Assembly: GCA_047459075.1 (NCBI GenBank)
Contig: VSCH01000012.1
Location: 1 to 64,000 of the forward strand
Direction of reading: 5' to 3'
DNA: 64,000 bases
Source of the DNA: ZC4RG19 sp017577565
GTDB taxonomy: Bacteria > Actinomycetota > Acidimicrobiia > Acidimicrobiales > VFJN01
Shown here: piece by piece, positions 8,049 to 16,071 of the stretch
Layout of the letters: the number at the start of each line of letters is the position of its first letter
Position numbering within the stretch: the first letter of the stretch is position 1
Made by a program: the position numbers and the translations under genes
Notes under the pieces: generated by a model
What the model saw: the letters and a program-made list of their open reading frames with translations, nothing else
Database searches by the model: none
What the model was told of the DNA's origin: nothing

Positions 8049-9022
8049 TGAGCCAGCTCCGACTCAACCCCCTCACCGGCCGGTGGGTCACCATCGCCTC
8101 CGGGCGTGACGACCGGCCCCGCGAGCTCGCCCGGGACCGGGCACCGGTGCAGGCCGACCCGTCGCTCCCGTGCCCCTTCTGCCGGGGCAACGAGGAGGCG
8201 ACGCCCCCCGCCCTGGAGACCTACGACCGCAAGGGCGAGTGGGTCGTCCGGGTCGTCCCCAACCGGTACCCCGCGTTCATCGGCGAGGGGCCGCTGCAGG
8301 TCAACAACCTCGGGCCGGTGTTCACGCAGGCGGACGCCTCCGGCATCCACGAGGTGCTCGTCTTCACCCCCGAGCACGACGCGTCGTGGGCCGACCTGGA
8401 CGACGCCCAGGCGGCGGTGACGATGGCGGCGCTGCGCGACCGGATGGAGGCCCACGCCCGGCGCCCGCACATCCGCTACACGCAGGCCATCGTCAACCAC
8501 GGCCGCGAGGCCGGCGCCAGCCTCGAGCACCCGCACGGCCAGCTGCTCGGCATCCCCTTCGTGCCCGGCGAGATCGCCGAGGAGGAGGCGGGCTTCCGCC
8601 GCTTCGAGGGGTCGTGCGTGATCTGCGCGACGATCGAGGCCGAGGAGGCGGCCGGCCACCGGGTCGTCCACGCCGACGACCGGGTGCTGGTGGTGTGCCC
8701 GTTCTGGTCCGGCACGCCCTACGAGATGCTGGTCATGCCCCGGGCCCACGAGGTCCACATCGTCGACGCCGCGCCGCCGGACGTCAGCGCCGTCGGGCGG
8801 GCCGTGCGGGACGTGCTCGCCCGCCTGCGGGCCACGCTCGGCGACGTCGCCTACAACGTCGTGTTCCACACGGCGCCGCACCGCCACAGCGGGCCGTTCC
8901 ACTGGCACGTCCACGTGCTGCCGCGGGTCACGACGGTCGCCGGCTTCGAGCAGGGCACCGGGGTGATGATCGACGTCGTCGCCCCGGAGATGGCCGCCCG
9001 GCACCTCGCGGTCACGAGCTGA
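8048..9022 (+). CDS. galT: Galactose-1-phosphate uridylyltransferase (HIT-type)
   Basis: A 324-residue nucleotidyltransferase of the HIT superfamily. N-terminal metal-binding pair CPFCRGNE is at residues 42-45. The active-site HPH sits in SLEHPHGQ (H161-P-H163), and the C-terminal HIT-like block is GPFHWHVHVLPR. GalT moves UMP between glucose-1-P and galactose-1-P in the Leloir pathway; galE and galU are also in this window. The ATG at 8048 overlaps the stop of a short upstream frame. The 3' end overlaps the convergent flavin reductase gene by 11 nt. Some actinobacterial relatives may be phosphorylases of other substrates. Confidence 0.85.
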   Translation: MSQLRLNPLTGRWVTIASGRDDRPRELARDRAPVQADPSLPCPFCRGNEEATPPALETYDRKGEWVVRVVPNRYPAFIGEGPLQVNNLGPVFTQADASGIHEVLVFTPEHDASWADLDDAQAAVTMAALRDRMEAHARRPHIRYTQAIVNHGREAGASLEHPHGQLLGIPFVPGEIAEEEAGFRRFEGSCVICATIEAEEAAGHRVVHADDRVLVVCPFWSGTPYEMLVMPRAHEVHIVDAAPPDVSAVGRAVRDVLARLRATLGDVAYNVVFHTAPHRHSGPFHWHVHVLPRVTTVAGFEQGTGVMIDVVAPEMAARHLAVTS

Positions 9023-9614
9023 GCGGGGGCGGCGGCGACCAGCCGCCGGCCCGGACCGAGGCCGGGGCCGGCCGGTCCCCGGCCGGGTGGCCGGCGTCGA
9101 GGTCGCGCACGTCGGACAGGCGGAGGGGGGTGAACGGCCCGGTCGTGCGCACCTCGACGGGGTCGAGGACGACGCACACGTGGTCCCCGCCCTCGTCGAG
9201 GAGCGCGACCCGCCGGCCGACGAGGCGGTGGGGGCAGGCGGCCAGCACCGGCACGCCGCCGGGCCCCCCGGCGACGTCGAGGCCGGCGAACTTGTCGACC
9301 CGGTCGCCCGAGAGCGTGCCGAACCGCTCGGCGAGGTCGCGGTCGTCGGCGGTGAGGAAGTGGACGGCGGCGTGGGTCGACAGGAGGCCGACGCGGTAGG
9401 TGTGGTTGGCCTTGGACAGCCACACCGTGTAGCGCCGGGGCTCGATGCTGCTCTGGGCGTGGAAGCCGACCAGGCAGCCGGCCCGCTCCCGCGGCGAGGC
9501 GACGGTGACGACGGCCATCGGCCCGTCGAGCGACCGGACGAGCGCGTCGAGCGCGTCGTCACCGGTGGCCGGGCCGTCGCCGCCCGCGCCGCGGGGCTCC
9601 AGGAGGGAGGTCAC
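9012..9614 (-). CDS. Flavin reductase-like FMN-binding protein
   Basis: A 200-residue protein with the split-barrel flavin reductase pattern: GPMAVVTVASPRERAGCLVG at the N-terminus, YTVWLSKANHTYRVG, FLTADDRDLAERFGTLSG (family hallmark) and VLDPVEVRTTGPF. Such proteins bind FMN and either reduce flavin for a partner monooxygenase or act alone. The GTG at 9614 is the only start giving a normal family N-terminus. No partner monooxygenase is nearby. Confidence 0.8.
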   Translation of the reverse strand: MTSLLEPRGAGGDGPATGDDALDALVRSLDGPMAVVTVASPRERAGCLVGFHAQSSIEPRRYTVWLSKANHTYRVGLLSTHAAVHFLTADDRDLAERFGTLSGDRVDKFAGLDVAGGPGGVPVLAACPHRLVGRRVALLDEGGDHVCVVLDPVEVRTTGPFTPLRLSDVRDLDAGHPAGDRPAPASVRAGGWSPPPPLSS

Positions 9615-9739
9615 GGTCAGGTCCCTACCCGCCGGGCGGCCGGGGCGATCCCGCGGCACCCCCACGCCCCGTCCTCCCGGTCCCGGCGTCCCCCACCACC
9701 ACGACCGCACGCCATGGACGCCAGGACCGGAGGGGCGGG

Positions 9740-10600
9740 TCAACCGCCGTCGGGGGCGGGGCGGTCGGCGGCGAGGGACGTCGCGGCGTCGTAGGCCCGG
9801 CGGCGGGGGACGCCCAGGCGGGCGGCGACGGTGCGGGCGGCGTCCCGGGGCGTCGCGCCGGCGGCCAGCTCGGCCTCGACCGCCCGGCGGACCTCCTCGT
9901 CCCCCGCCGGCGACGGGGCCGGCGCGCCCTCGAGCACGACGACGATCTCCCCCGGCGGGCGCCGCTCCTCGGCCCAGGCGACGGCCTCGGCCAGCGTGCC
10001 CCGCCACACCTCCTCGTGGAGCTTGGTCAGCTCCCGGGCGACGGCGACCCGCCGGTCCCCGCCGCACACCGCGGCCAGGTCGGCGAGCGTGCGGGCCAGC
10101 CGGTGGGGCGCCTCGAACAGCACCGTCGTCCGGCGCTCGGCGGCGACCTCGGCCAGGCGCTCGTCCCGGGCCGCGCCCTTGCGGGGCAGGAAGCCCTCGA
10201 AGGCGAACCGCCCGGCCGGCAGACCGCTGACGACCAGCGCGGCCAGCGCCGCCGACGGCCCCGGGACGACCTCCACGGCGTGCCCGGCCTCGACCGCCGC
10301 CGCCACCAGCCGCCGGCCCGGGTCGGAGATGCCGGGCATGCCGGCGTCGGACACGAGCGCCACCCGGTCGCCCCGGGCCAGCCGGGCCAGCACGGCCGGG
10401 ACCTCGCGCTCCTCGGTGTGGTCGTTCACCACCACGAGCGGCCGCCGCTCGATGCCGGCCAGCGACAGCAGCTTGCCGGTCCGGCGGGTGTCCTCGCAGC
10501 AGACGACGTCGGCCGAGGCCAGCGCCTCGGCCGCCCGGGGGGTGAGGTCGCCCAGGTTGCCGATGGGGGTGCCGACGAGCACGAGCGCGCCGGCGCTCAC
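9740..10600 (-). CDS. rsmI: 16S rRNA (cytidine-2'-O)-methyltransferase RsmI
   Basis: A 286-residue protein of the tetrapyrrole methylase fold. Signature blocks: LVLVGTPIGNLGDLTPRA, CEDTRRTGKLLS, VALVSDAGMPGISDPG, VVPGPSAALAALVVSGLP and ELTKLHEEVWRG. RsmI methylates C1402 of 16S rRNA with SAM. The GTG at 10600 overlaps the stop of the DUF192 gene in GTGA. A C-terminal helical extension is present as in most family members. Confidence 0.95.
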   Translation of the reverse strand: MSAGALVLVGTPIGNLGDLTPRAAEALASADVVCCEDTRRTGKLLSLAGIERRPLVVVNDHTEEREVPAVLARLARGDRVALVSDAGMPGISDPGRRLVAAAVEAGHAVEVVPGPSAALAALVVSGLPAGRFAFEGFLPRKGAARDERLAEVAAERRTTVLFEAPHRLARTLADLAAVCGGDRRVAVARELTKLHEEVWRGTLAEAVAWAEERRPPGEIVVVLEGAPAPSPAGDEEVRRAVEAELAAGATPRDAARTVAARLGVPRRRAYDAATSLAADRPAPDGG

Positions 10601-10935
10601 CCCTTGACCTCGAGCTGGTCGCCGGGCGCCAGGCCCCAGCGCTCGAAGGCGCCGGCCTCGGCCTCGATGACGGACCGGGCGCGCCAGACCGGCAGCGAGA
10701 TGCGGTACGGGGGCATGGTCAGCGTGCGCACGACCCGCATGTCGGCGTCGCAGAAGGCGACGTCGATCGGGAACCGCATGCCGACCGTGTGCACCGACCG
10801 GGCGGGCCGCAGCAGGATGGCGCCCGAGAAGCCCTCCCGGCCGAGCAGGCCCTTCGCCCGGGCGCGGTGGCCGTCGGCGATCTCGAGGCTCGCGAGGACC
10901 TCGCCGTCACGCAGCAGCCACGGCACGACGACCAT
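10597..10935 (-). CDS. DUF192 family protein
   Basis: A 112-residue DUF192 protein with the core ARAKGLLGREGFSGAILL, SVHTVGMRFPIDVAFCD and APGDQLEV. Many DUF192 proteins are exported, but this copy has no convincing signal peptide and starts directly with the domain. It is translationally coupled to rsmI. Function of the family is unknown. Confidence 0.85.
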   Translation of the reverse strand: MVVVPWLLRDGEVLASLEIADGHRARAKGLLGREGFSGAILLRPARSVHTVGMRFPIDVAFCDADMRVVRTLTMPPYRISLPVWRARSVIEAEAGAFERWGLAPGDQLEVKG

Positions 10936-10979
10936 GATGCCGAGCGCGCCCCGTGGGGACACAGCCCGGGGGCGTGGGC

Positions 10980-11825
10980 TCACCCGCCGCCGGTGTGGCG
11001 GGCGATCGCCGCCACGAGCACGTCGTGGTCCTGCGGATCGACGCCGTGACCGGCCCCCTCCAGCACCAGCAGCTCGGCCCCGGGGATCGCCGCCGCCAGC
11101 GCCCGGCCGTGGCCCAGCGGGAACATCGGGTCCGCCGTGCCGTGGACGACCAGCGTCGGCACGGTGATCGCGGACAGCGGCCCGTACGACCGGGGGTCGT
11201 CGTGGAGCAGGTCGTGGTTCTGCGACGCCGCCACGTCGCGGGCCCGGGCGACGTCCCGGCGCACGAGGTCGCGGGCGGCGGCCTCGTCGAAGGGCCGCTG
11301 GCCGCCGGCCAGGACCCGGGCGTAGGCGACGAGGTGCTCGACCACCGACGCCGGGTCGTCCCAGTCGACCGTCGCCGTGCGCACGAACCGGGTGAACCGC
11401 TCGGTCGGCGGCGGGAGCGGGTGGCCGACGGGCTCGATCACCGACGTGCTGACCAGCACGAGCGACCGCACGCGCTCGGGGTGCGCGAGGGCCAGCTCCT
11501 GCCCGATCCCGCCGCCGGCGGACACGCCGACGACGTGCGCGGCGCCGATGCCGTGGGCGTCGAGCACGCCGGCCGCGTCGTCCGTCAGGGCGTGGCCGTC
11601 GTAGGTCGGGCGGCCCGGCTCGTCGGTGGTCGACCGGCCGGTGTCGCGGTGGTCGTAGCGGACGACGTACCGGCCGTGGCCGGCGAGTCGCCGGCAGAGG
11701 CCCTCGTCCCACCCCAGCATCGACGCCCCCGACCCGGCGACGAGGAGCACCGGCGGGTCGGCCGCGTCGCCGAACGCCTCGGTGCACAGCTCGACCCCGT
11801 CCACCTCGACCATGCGCTCTGCCAT
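10980..11825 (-). CDS. Alpha/beta hydrolase
   Basis: A 281-residue alpha/beta-hydrolase. Oxyanion region LLVAGSGASMLGWD, DHRDTGRS after strand 4, nucleophile elbow GVSAGGG (Ser in GxSxG), a candidate acid in HGTADPMFP, and the catalytic His in GAGHGVDP. The fold and spacing match esterases and aclacinomycin methylesterase-like enzymes. Substrate unknown. Confidence 0.85.
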   Translation of the reverse strand: MAERMVEVDGVELCTEAFGDAADPPVLLVAGSGASMLGWDEGLCRRLAGHGRYVVRYDHRDTGRSTTDEPGRPTYDGHALTDDAAGVLDAHGIGAAHVVGVSAGGGIGQELALAHPERVRSLVLVSTSVIEPVGHPLPPPTERFTRFVRTATVDWDDPASVVEHLVAYARVLAGGQRPFDEAAARDLVRRDVARARDVAASQNHDLLHDDPRSYGPLSAITVPTLVVHGTADPMFPLGHGRALAAAIPGAELLVLEGAGHGVDPQDHDVLVAAIARHTGGG

Positions 11826-11855
11826 GTCGCCTCCCGACGCCGGTGCCCCAGGCGA

Positions 11856-11877
11856 GGGGCGGCGTGCCCGCCGCCCC
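11856..11877 (-). terminator. Hairpin downstream of ychF
   Basis: A perfect 9-bp stem GGGGCGGCG / CGCCGCCCC with a 4-nt loop abuts the ychF stop codon. No T-run follows, as is usual in high-GC actinobacteria. It could end ychF transcription. Confidence 0.5.
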
Positions 11878-12953
11878 TACACGTTGAAGCGGATCTCCAG
11901 GACGTCGCCGTCCTGGACCTCGTAGTCCTTGCCCTCGACCCGCACCTTGCCGAGCTCCCGGGCCTTCGCCCAGGAGCCGATCTCGACCAGCTCGTCCCAG
12001 CGGATGACCTCGGCCCGGATGAAGCCCTTCTCGAAGTCGCTGTGGATGACCCCGGCGCACCGGGGCGCCTTCCAGCCGGCCTTGAAGGTCCAGGCCCGGG
12101 TCTCCTTCTCGCCGGTGGTGAAGAAGGTCCGCAGCCCGAGCAGGTGGTAGGCGGCGTGGACGAAGCGGGGCAGGCCGCCCTCCCCCAGCCCGAGCGCCTC
12201 CAGCATCTCGGCCCGCTCCTCCTCCGGGAGCTGGGCCGCCTCGGCCTCGAGCTGCACGCACATGCCGAGCACCTCGGCCCGGCCGCCGAGCTCCTCCTCG
12301 ACGGGCCGGACGACCGAGGCGACGTCGTCGAGCTGGTCCTCGCCCACGTTGACCACGGCCAGCACGGGCCGGTTCGTGAGCAGGAACCACGGCGCGAGCA
12401 GGGCGCGGGTGTCCTCGTCGAGGTCGCTGCGGTAGATGGGCGTGCCCTCGGCCAGAGCGGCCTCGGCGGCCTCCAGCGCCGCCACCTCCTCGGCCAGCGA
12501 CTTGTCGGCCTTGGCCGCCTTACGCCGCTTGGCCAGGTGGTTCTCGACCGACTCCAGGTCGGCGAGGGTCAGCTCCAGCTCGATGACCCGCAGGTGCTCG
12601 AGGGGGTCGGACGGGCCGGGCACCTCGGGGTCCTCGAAGGCTCGCAGCACGTAGACGACGGCGTCGACCTCGCGGATGTTGGCCAGGAAGCGGTTGCCCA
12701 GCCCCTCGCCCTTGCTGGCCCCCTCGACGAGCCCGCCGATGTCGACGAACTGGACGCTGGCCGGCACGACGTTCCGGCTGTTCGACATCCGGGCCAGGGC
12801 GTCGAGCCGGGGGTCGGGCACCTTGGCCACCCCGACGTTGGGGTCGCGGGTGGCGAACGCGTACGGGGCCGCGAGGGCACCGCCGCCCGCCAGGGCGTTG
12901 TACAGCGACGACTTGCCGGCGTTGGGGAGACCGACGAAACCGAAGCGTTCCAC
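11877..12953 (-). CDS. ychF: Obg-like GTPase/ATPase YchF
   Basis: A 358-residue P-loop NTPase with G1 GLPNAGKSSLYNAL, the G3 region VDIGGLVEGASKGEGLGNRF, NVGEDQLDD at the NxxE position typical of ATP-preferring YchF (OLA1), a coiled-coil around KRRKAAKADKS, and a C-terminal TGS domain ending GDVLEIRFNV. YchF binds ribosomes and modulates stress responses. The GTG at 12953 follows TAGCCT by 6 nt and lacks a ribosome-binding site. Confidence 0.95.
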   Translation of the reverse strand: MERFGFVGLPNAGKSSLYNALAGGGALAAPYAFATRDPNVGVAKVPDPRLDALARMSNSRNVVPASVQFVDIGGLVEGASKGEGLGNRFLANIREVDAVVYVLRAFEDPEVPGPSDPLEHLRVIELELTLADLESVENHLAKRRKAAKADKSLAEEVAALEAAEAALAEGTPIYRSDLDEDTRALLAPWFLLTNRPVLAVVNVGEDQLDDVASVVRPVEEELGGRAEVLGMCVQLEAEAAQLPEEERAEMLEALGLGEGGLPRFVHAAYHLLGLRTFFTTGEKETRAWTFKAGWKAPRCAGVIHSDFEKGFIRAEVIRWDELVEIGSWAKARELGKVRVEGKDYEVQDGDVLEIRFNV

Positions 12954-12959
12954 CCGGGC

Positions 12960-13042
12960 AGGCTACTCACGGCCCGGCCCCGACCCGCCAGGCGGCGCGA
13001 CGAGGCCGGGGACGCACGGAGGGTGGCGAGGCGGGGTAGGTT
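12960..13042. promoter_or_regulatory. Divergent -10 elements of ychF and the SIMPL gene
   Basis: Minus-strand TAGCCT (12960-12965) is 6 nt before the ychF GTG. Plus-strand TAGGTT (13037-13042) is 7 nt before the SIMPL ATG. Both are typical leaderless spacing. Confidence 0.55.
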
Positions 13043-13049
13043 GCCGACC

Positions 13050-13706
13050 ATGGAGCGGGAGATCGTCGTCCGGGGCACGGGTGAGGCGCGCGCCCTCCCG
13101 GACCGCGCCAGCCTCCGCGTCGAGACCACGGCGGACCACAAGACGCGGGAGGGGGCCTACGAGGCCCGGGCCCGGCTGGCGGCCCAGGTGGATGCCGTGC
13201 TGGCCGAGCACCGCAACGCCATCGGCCGCACGACGATCGCCGCCAGCTGGCTGCGGCCCCGCACCCGCTGGCACCGGGGGGAGGACGTCCGGACCGGCTG
13301 GCGGGCCAACCGCACGACCTTCGTCGAGGTCGTCGTGCTCGACGCCCTCGGCGAGATCATGGCGGGGGTCGTCGAGGCCGGCAGCACCGTGCAGGGGCCG
13401 GACTGGCAGATGGCGCCGACCAACCCCGCCTTCGACCAGGCCCGCCGGGCCGCCGCCGAGGACGCCCGCCACCGGGCCGAGTCCTACGCCGAGGCCCTCG
13501 GCCTGCAGCTCGGGCCGGTCGCCTGGGTGGCCGAGCCCGGCATGCGGGACGGCGGCGACGCCCCCGTCGCCGCCAGCCGGATCGAGCCCACCGCGGTGGC
13601 GGGCGCCGAGGCGCTGGGATCCGACCCCGGCGAGCCGTCCGAGGACCTGACCCCCGCGGAGATGACGGTCGAGGCGACCGTCGAGGTGGGGTTCCGGATC
13701 CTGTGA
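13050..13706 (+). CDS. SIMPL (DUF541) domain protein
   Basis: A 218-residue protein with the SIMPL pattern: EIVVRGTGEARALPDRASLR at the start, a middle with strands and helices (FVEVVVLDALGEIMAGV), ARRAAAEDARHRAESYAEAL, and a C-terminal VEATVEVGFRI strand. Most SIMPL proteins are exported, but no signal peptide is present here, so it is probably cytoplasmic. The stop overlaps the next GTG (GTGA). Confidence 0.8.
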   Translation: MEREIVVRGTGEARALPDRASLRVETTADHKTREGAYEARARLAAQVDAVLAEHRNAIGRTTIAASWLRPRTRWHRGEDVRTGWRANRTTFVEVVVLDALGEIMAGVVEAGSTVQGPDWQMAPTNPAFDQARRAAAEDARHRAESYAEALGLQLGPVAWVAEPGMRDGGDAPVAASRIEPTAVAGAEALGSDPGEPSEDLTPAEMTVEATVEVGFRIL

Positions 13707-14734
13707 CCGCGACGGCGCCGCTGCGCCCCGCGGACGCGCTCGACCGGATCGTCTACCTGCTCGACCGGGCCCTGGCCGAGCGCACGAAGGTCCGGGCCTT
13801 CCTCCGGGCCCGGGACGTCGTCGCGGAGGTCGGCGACGAGGAGGTCGAGCGCCTGCACGCGGCGGGCCGGCTGACCGAGCTGCCGGGGATCGGCCCGACG
13901 ACCGCCCGGGTGATCGCCGAGGCCCTGGAGGGCCGGGTGCCCTCCTACCTGGCCCGCCTGGAGGAGGAGACGGCCATCGACCCCGGCGAGGGCGCCGAGC
14001 TGCGGGCCGCCCTGCGCGGCGACTGCCACACGCACTCGACCTGGTCGGACGGCGGCGCGCCGATCGAGCGGATGGCCCGCACGGCGATGGCCCTCGGGCA
14101 CGAGTACATGGTCCTGACCGACCACTCGCCCCGCCTGACCGTCGCCCACGGGCTGAGCGCGGCGCGGCTGCGGGAGCAGCTCGACGAGGTGGCCGAGCTG
14201 AACGAGCGCCTGGCGCCGTTCCGCATCCTCACCGGCATCGAGGTCGACATCCTCGAGGACGGCTCGCTCGACCAGGACGAGGACCTGCTCGCCCGGCTCG
14301 ACGTGGTCGTGGCCAGCGTCCACTCCAAGCTGCGGATGGGGCGCCGGGAGATGACCGAGCGCATGGTGCGGGCGATCGCCAACCCGCACGTCGACATCCT
14401 GGGGCACTGCACCGGGCGCAAGATGGTGGGCCGGGGGCGGCCGCCGTCGACCTTCGACGCCGACATCGTGTTCGCGGCGTGCGCGCAGTTCGACACCGCG
14501 CTGGAGATCAACTGCCGCCCCGAGCGGCAGGACCCGCCCGACGACCTGCTCGCGCTGGCCCTCGAGTGGGACCTGCGGTTCTCGATCGACACCGACGCCC
14601 ACGCGCCCGGCCAGATGGAGTGGCTCGCCTACGGCTGCGACAAGGCGGCCCGCCACGGCATCGCCCCGGAGCGGATCGTCAACACCCTGCCGGCCGACGA
14701 GCTGGTCGCCTGGGCGGCGTCCCACGGCCCGTGA
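13703..14734 (+). CDS. Helix-hairpin-helix + PHP phosphoesterase (PolX C-terminal-like)
   Basis: A 343-residue protein. An N-terminal helix-hairpin-helix region (LTELPGIGPTTARVIAEAL, about residues 55-80) precedes a complete PHP domain: DCHTHSTWSDGG, LTDHSPRL, GIEVDIL, VVASVHSKL, NPHVDILGH and FSIDTDAHAPGQM supply the metal ligands. This matches the C-terminal half of PolX-type polymerases without the polymerase palm. A role in DNA repair phosphoester hydrolysis is inferred. It is coupled to the SIMPL gene. Confidence 0.85.
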   Translation: MTATAPLRPADALDRIVYLLDRALAERTKVRAFLRARDVVAEVGDEEVERLHAAGRLTELPGIGPTTARVIAEALEGRVPSYLARLEEETAIDPGEGAELRAALRGDCHTHSTWSDGGAPIERMARTAMALGHEYMVLTDHSPRLTVAHGLSAARLREQLDEVAELNERLAPFRILTGIEVDILEDGSLDQDEDLLARLDVVVASVHSKLRMGRREMTERMVRAIANPHVDILGHCTGRKMVGRGRPPSTFDADIVFAACAQFDTALEINCRPERQDPPDDLLALALEWDLRFSIDTDAHAPGQMEWLAYGCDKAARHGIAPERIVNTLPADELVAWAASHGP

Positions 14735-14788
14735 CGGCGACGAGGGCACCGCGACCTTGACGACCTTGCCTTGACGGCCTTGCGCCGG

Positions 14789-14794
14789 TACCCT
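14789..14794 (+). promoter_or_regulatory. -10 element (TACCCT) of the antitoxin-RES operon
   Basis: TACCCT is 6 nt before the ATG at 14801, with TTGCCT at 14766-14771 giving 17-bp spacing as a possible -35. The surrounding 14757-14776 has two TTGACG copies. A leaderless start is likely. Confidence 0.5.
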
Positions 14795-14800
14795 GACGGC

Positions 14801-15403
14801 ATGGCCCGCAGGTCGACGGCCCCCGCGGCCCGCCCCACCACCGGCCGGTCGGCCGGCACGGCGCTCGCCGAGCCGCTCGACCCCTACGTCGAGCAGGTCT
14901 CCGCCGAGATCACCGCCGAGCTGGCCCGCCGGGTGGCCCGGCTGCGCGCCCAGGGGCACAGCCCCGAGGCCCTGGGCAGCGCCGACGCCTTGGCCGCCCG
15001 CATGCTGGCCGCCATCCCCCGCCCCTCGCCGTGGGCCGAGCTCGGCCCCTTCTACACCACCTCCGGGTTCGCCCGGGTGCTCGGCGGCATCACCCGCCAG
15101 GCGGTCGACGAGCGGCGCCGCCGCCGCACCGTCGTCGCCCTCCGCACGGCCGACGGCAGCTGGGTCTACCCCGCCTTCCAGCTCGACGACCGCAACCGGG
15201 TGCTGCGGGGCCTGCCCGCCGTGCTCGCCCGGTTCCACCCCCGCACGCCCGAGGACGAGTGGATGGTGGCGCAGTTCCTGGTGTCCCGGCAGCCCGGCCT
15301 CGGCGGCCGGAGCATCGTCGACCACCTGCGGGCGGGCGGCGACCTGCAGCCCGTCCTCGACCTGGCCGCCGACCGCGCCGCCCGCTGGGCCCTCGCCTCC
15401 TGA
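14801..15403 (+). CDS. Xre/MbcA/ParS-like antitoxin of a RES toxin pair
   Basis: A 200-residue protein. The middle has a possible helix-turn-helix-like stretch (FYTTSGFARVLGGITRQAVD) followed by WVYPAFQLDD and the C-terminal MbcA/ParS-like block EDEWMVAQFLVSRQPGLGGR, then VDHLRAGGDLQPVLDLA. This block resembles the toxin-binding domain found in antitoxins of RES toxins. The next gene, 14 nt away, encodes a RES-domain protein, which supports the pairing. Toxin binding is inferred from family and position. Confidence 0.75.
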   Translation: MARRSTAPAARPTTGRSAGTALAEPLDPYVEQVSAEITAELARRVARLRAQGHSPEALGSADALAARMLAAIPRPSPWAELGPFYTTSGFARVLGGITRQAVDERRRRRTVVALRTADGSWVYPAFQLDDRNRVLRGLPAVLARFHPRTPEDEWMVAQFLVSRQPGLGGRSIVDHLRAGGDLQPVLDLAADRAARWALAS

Positions 15404-15417
15404 CCCCGCGTCGCACC

Positions 15418-16071
15418 GTGGCCGACCACCCCGCGGCAGGGCCGGCGCGCCCCCGGCAGCAGCCGAGCATCGCCGAGCCGCCCCCACCCGAGGAGCTCGT
15501 CGACTTCCCCGTCTGGCACGTCCACGCCGGCACCGTGCTCTGCCGGGTCACGGCGGCCGAGTACGGCCCCTGGTGGTTCTCCAGCGACGGCCAGGGCCGC
15601 TTCGACCTCGCCCCACCCCGGGGCACCTGCTACCTGGCCGACGACGAGGTCGGCGCCCTGCTCGAGGTGCTCGGCCCGGTCGTGGTGGTCAGCCCCGAGT
15701 GGGCCCGGCGGCTCAGCATGTGGCACCTCGGCCTGCCCGACCAGTGCAGCGCCGCCGACATCACCGTGCGGGCGGCCCGGGGGTTCGGGGTCACCGCCGA
15801 GCTGGCCACCATCACGCCCTACGCCCTGCCCCAGCGCTGGGCGGCGGCCTTCGCCGCGGCCGGCCACCAGGGCGTGCGCTACCGCGTGCGCCACGACCCG
15901 GGCGGCAGCCGGGCGCTCGCCCTGTTCGGCGCGGCGGGCGAGCGCCGCCGCTGGCCCCGGGGCCGCCGGCAGCCGATCGGGCCCGAGCTGCTCGGCCGGC
16001 TGGCGTCCGAGGCCGGCGTGCAGGTCGCGCCCATCCCCACCCTCGAGGACCTCGGCGAGGTATGGGACTGA
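15418..16071 (+). CDS. RES-domain protein, putative NAD+ phosphorylase toxin
   Basis: A 217-residue RES family protein. The domain opens FPVWHVHAGTVLCRV, followed by a GRFDLAPPRGTCYLADDEV block and ALLEVLG, matching the conserved Arg...Tyr...Glu pattern of RES toxins such as MbcT, which break down NAD+. A GTG at 15418 is the best start (ADHPAAGP follows). It overlaps the peptidase gene by 10 nt. Members in actinobacteria with this longer antitoxin are less studied, so toxicity is inferred. Confidence 0.75.
   Translation: MADHPAAGPARPRQQPSIAEPPPPEELVDFPVWHVHAGTVLCRVTAAEYGPWWFSSDGQGRFDLAPPRGTCYLADDEVGALLEVLGPVVVVSPEWARRLSMWHLGLPDQCSAADITVRAARGFGVTAELATITPYALPQRWAAAFAAAGHQGVRYRVRHDPGGSRALALFGAAGERRRWPRGRRQPIGPELLGRLASEAGVQVAPIPTLEDLGEVWD

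Noticed and set aside
3880..8190. Minus-strand open frame of more than 1400 codons across 3.9-8.2 kb
   Set aside because: It crosses the MoxR, DUF4350 and DUF4129 genes in a shifted frame. GC-rich DNA has few stops, and no domain is readable in it.
14757..14776. Two TTGACG copies as tandem promoters or an operator
   Set aside because: Only one clear -10 (TACCCT) lies nearby and spacing from either copy is wrong (26 and 12 bp); TTGCCT at 14766 gives the 17-bp fit.
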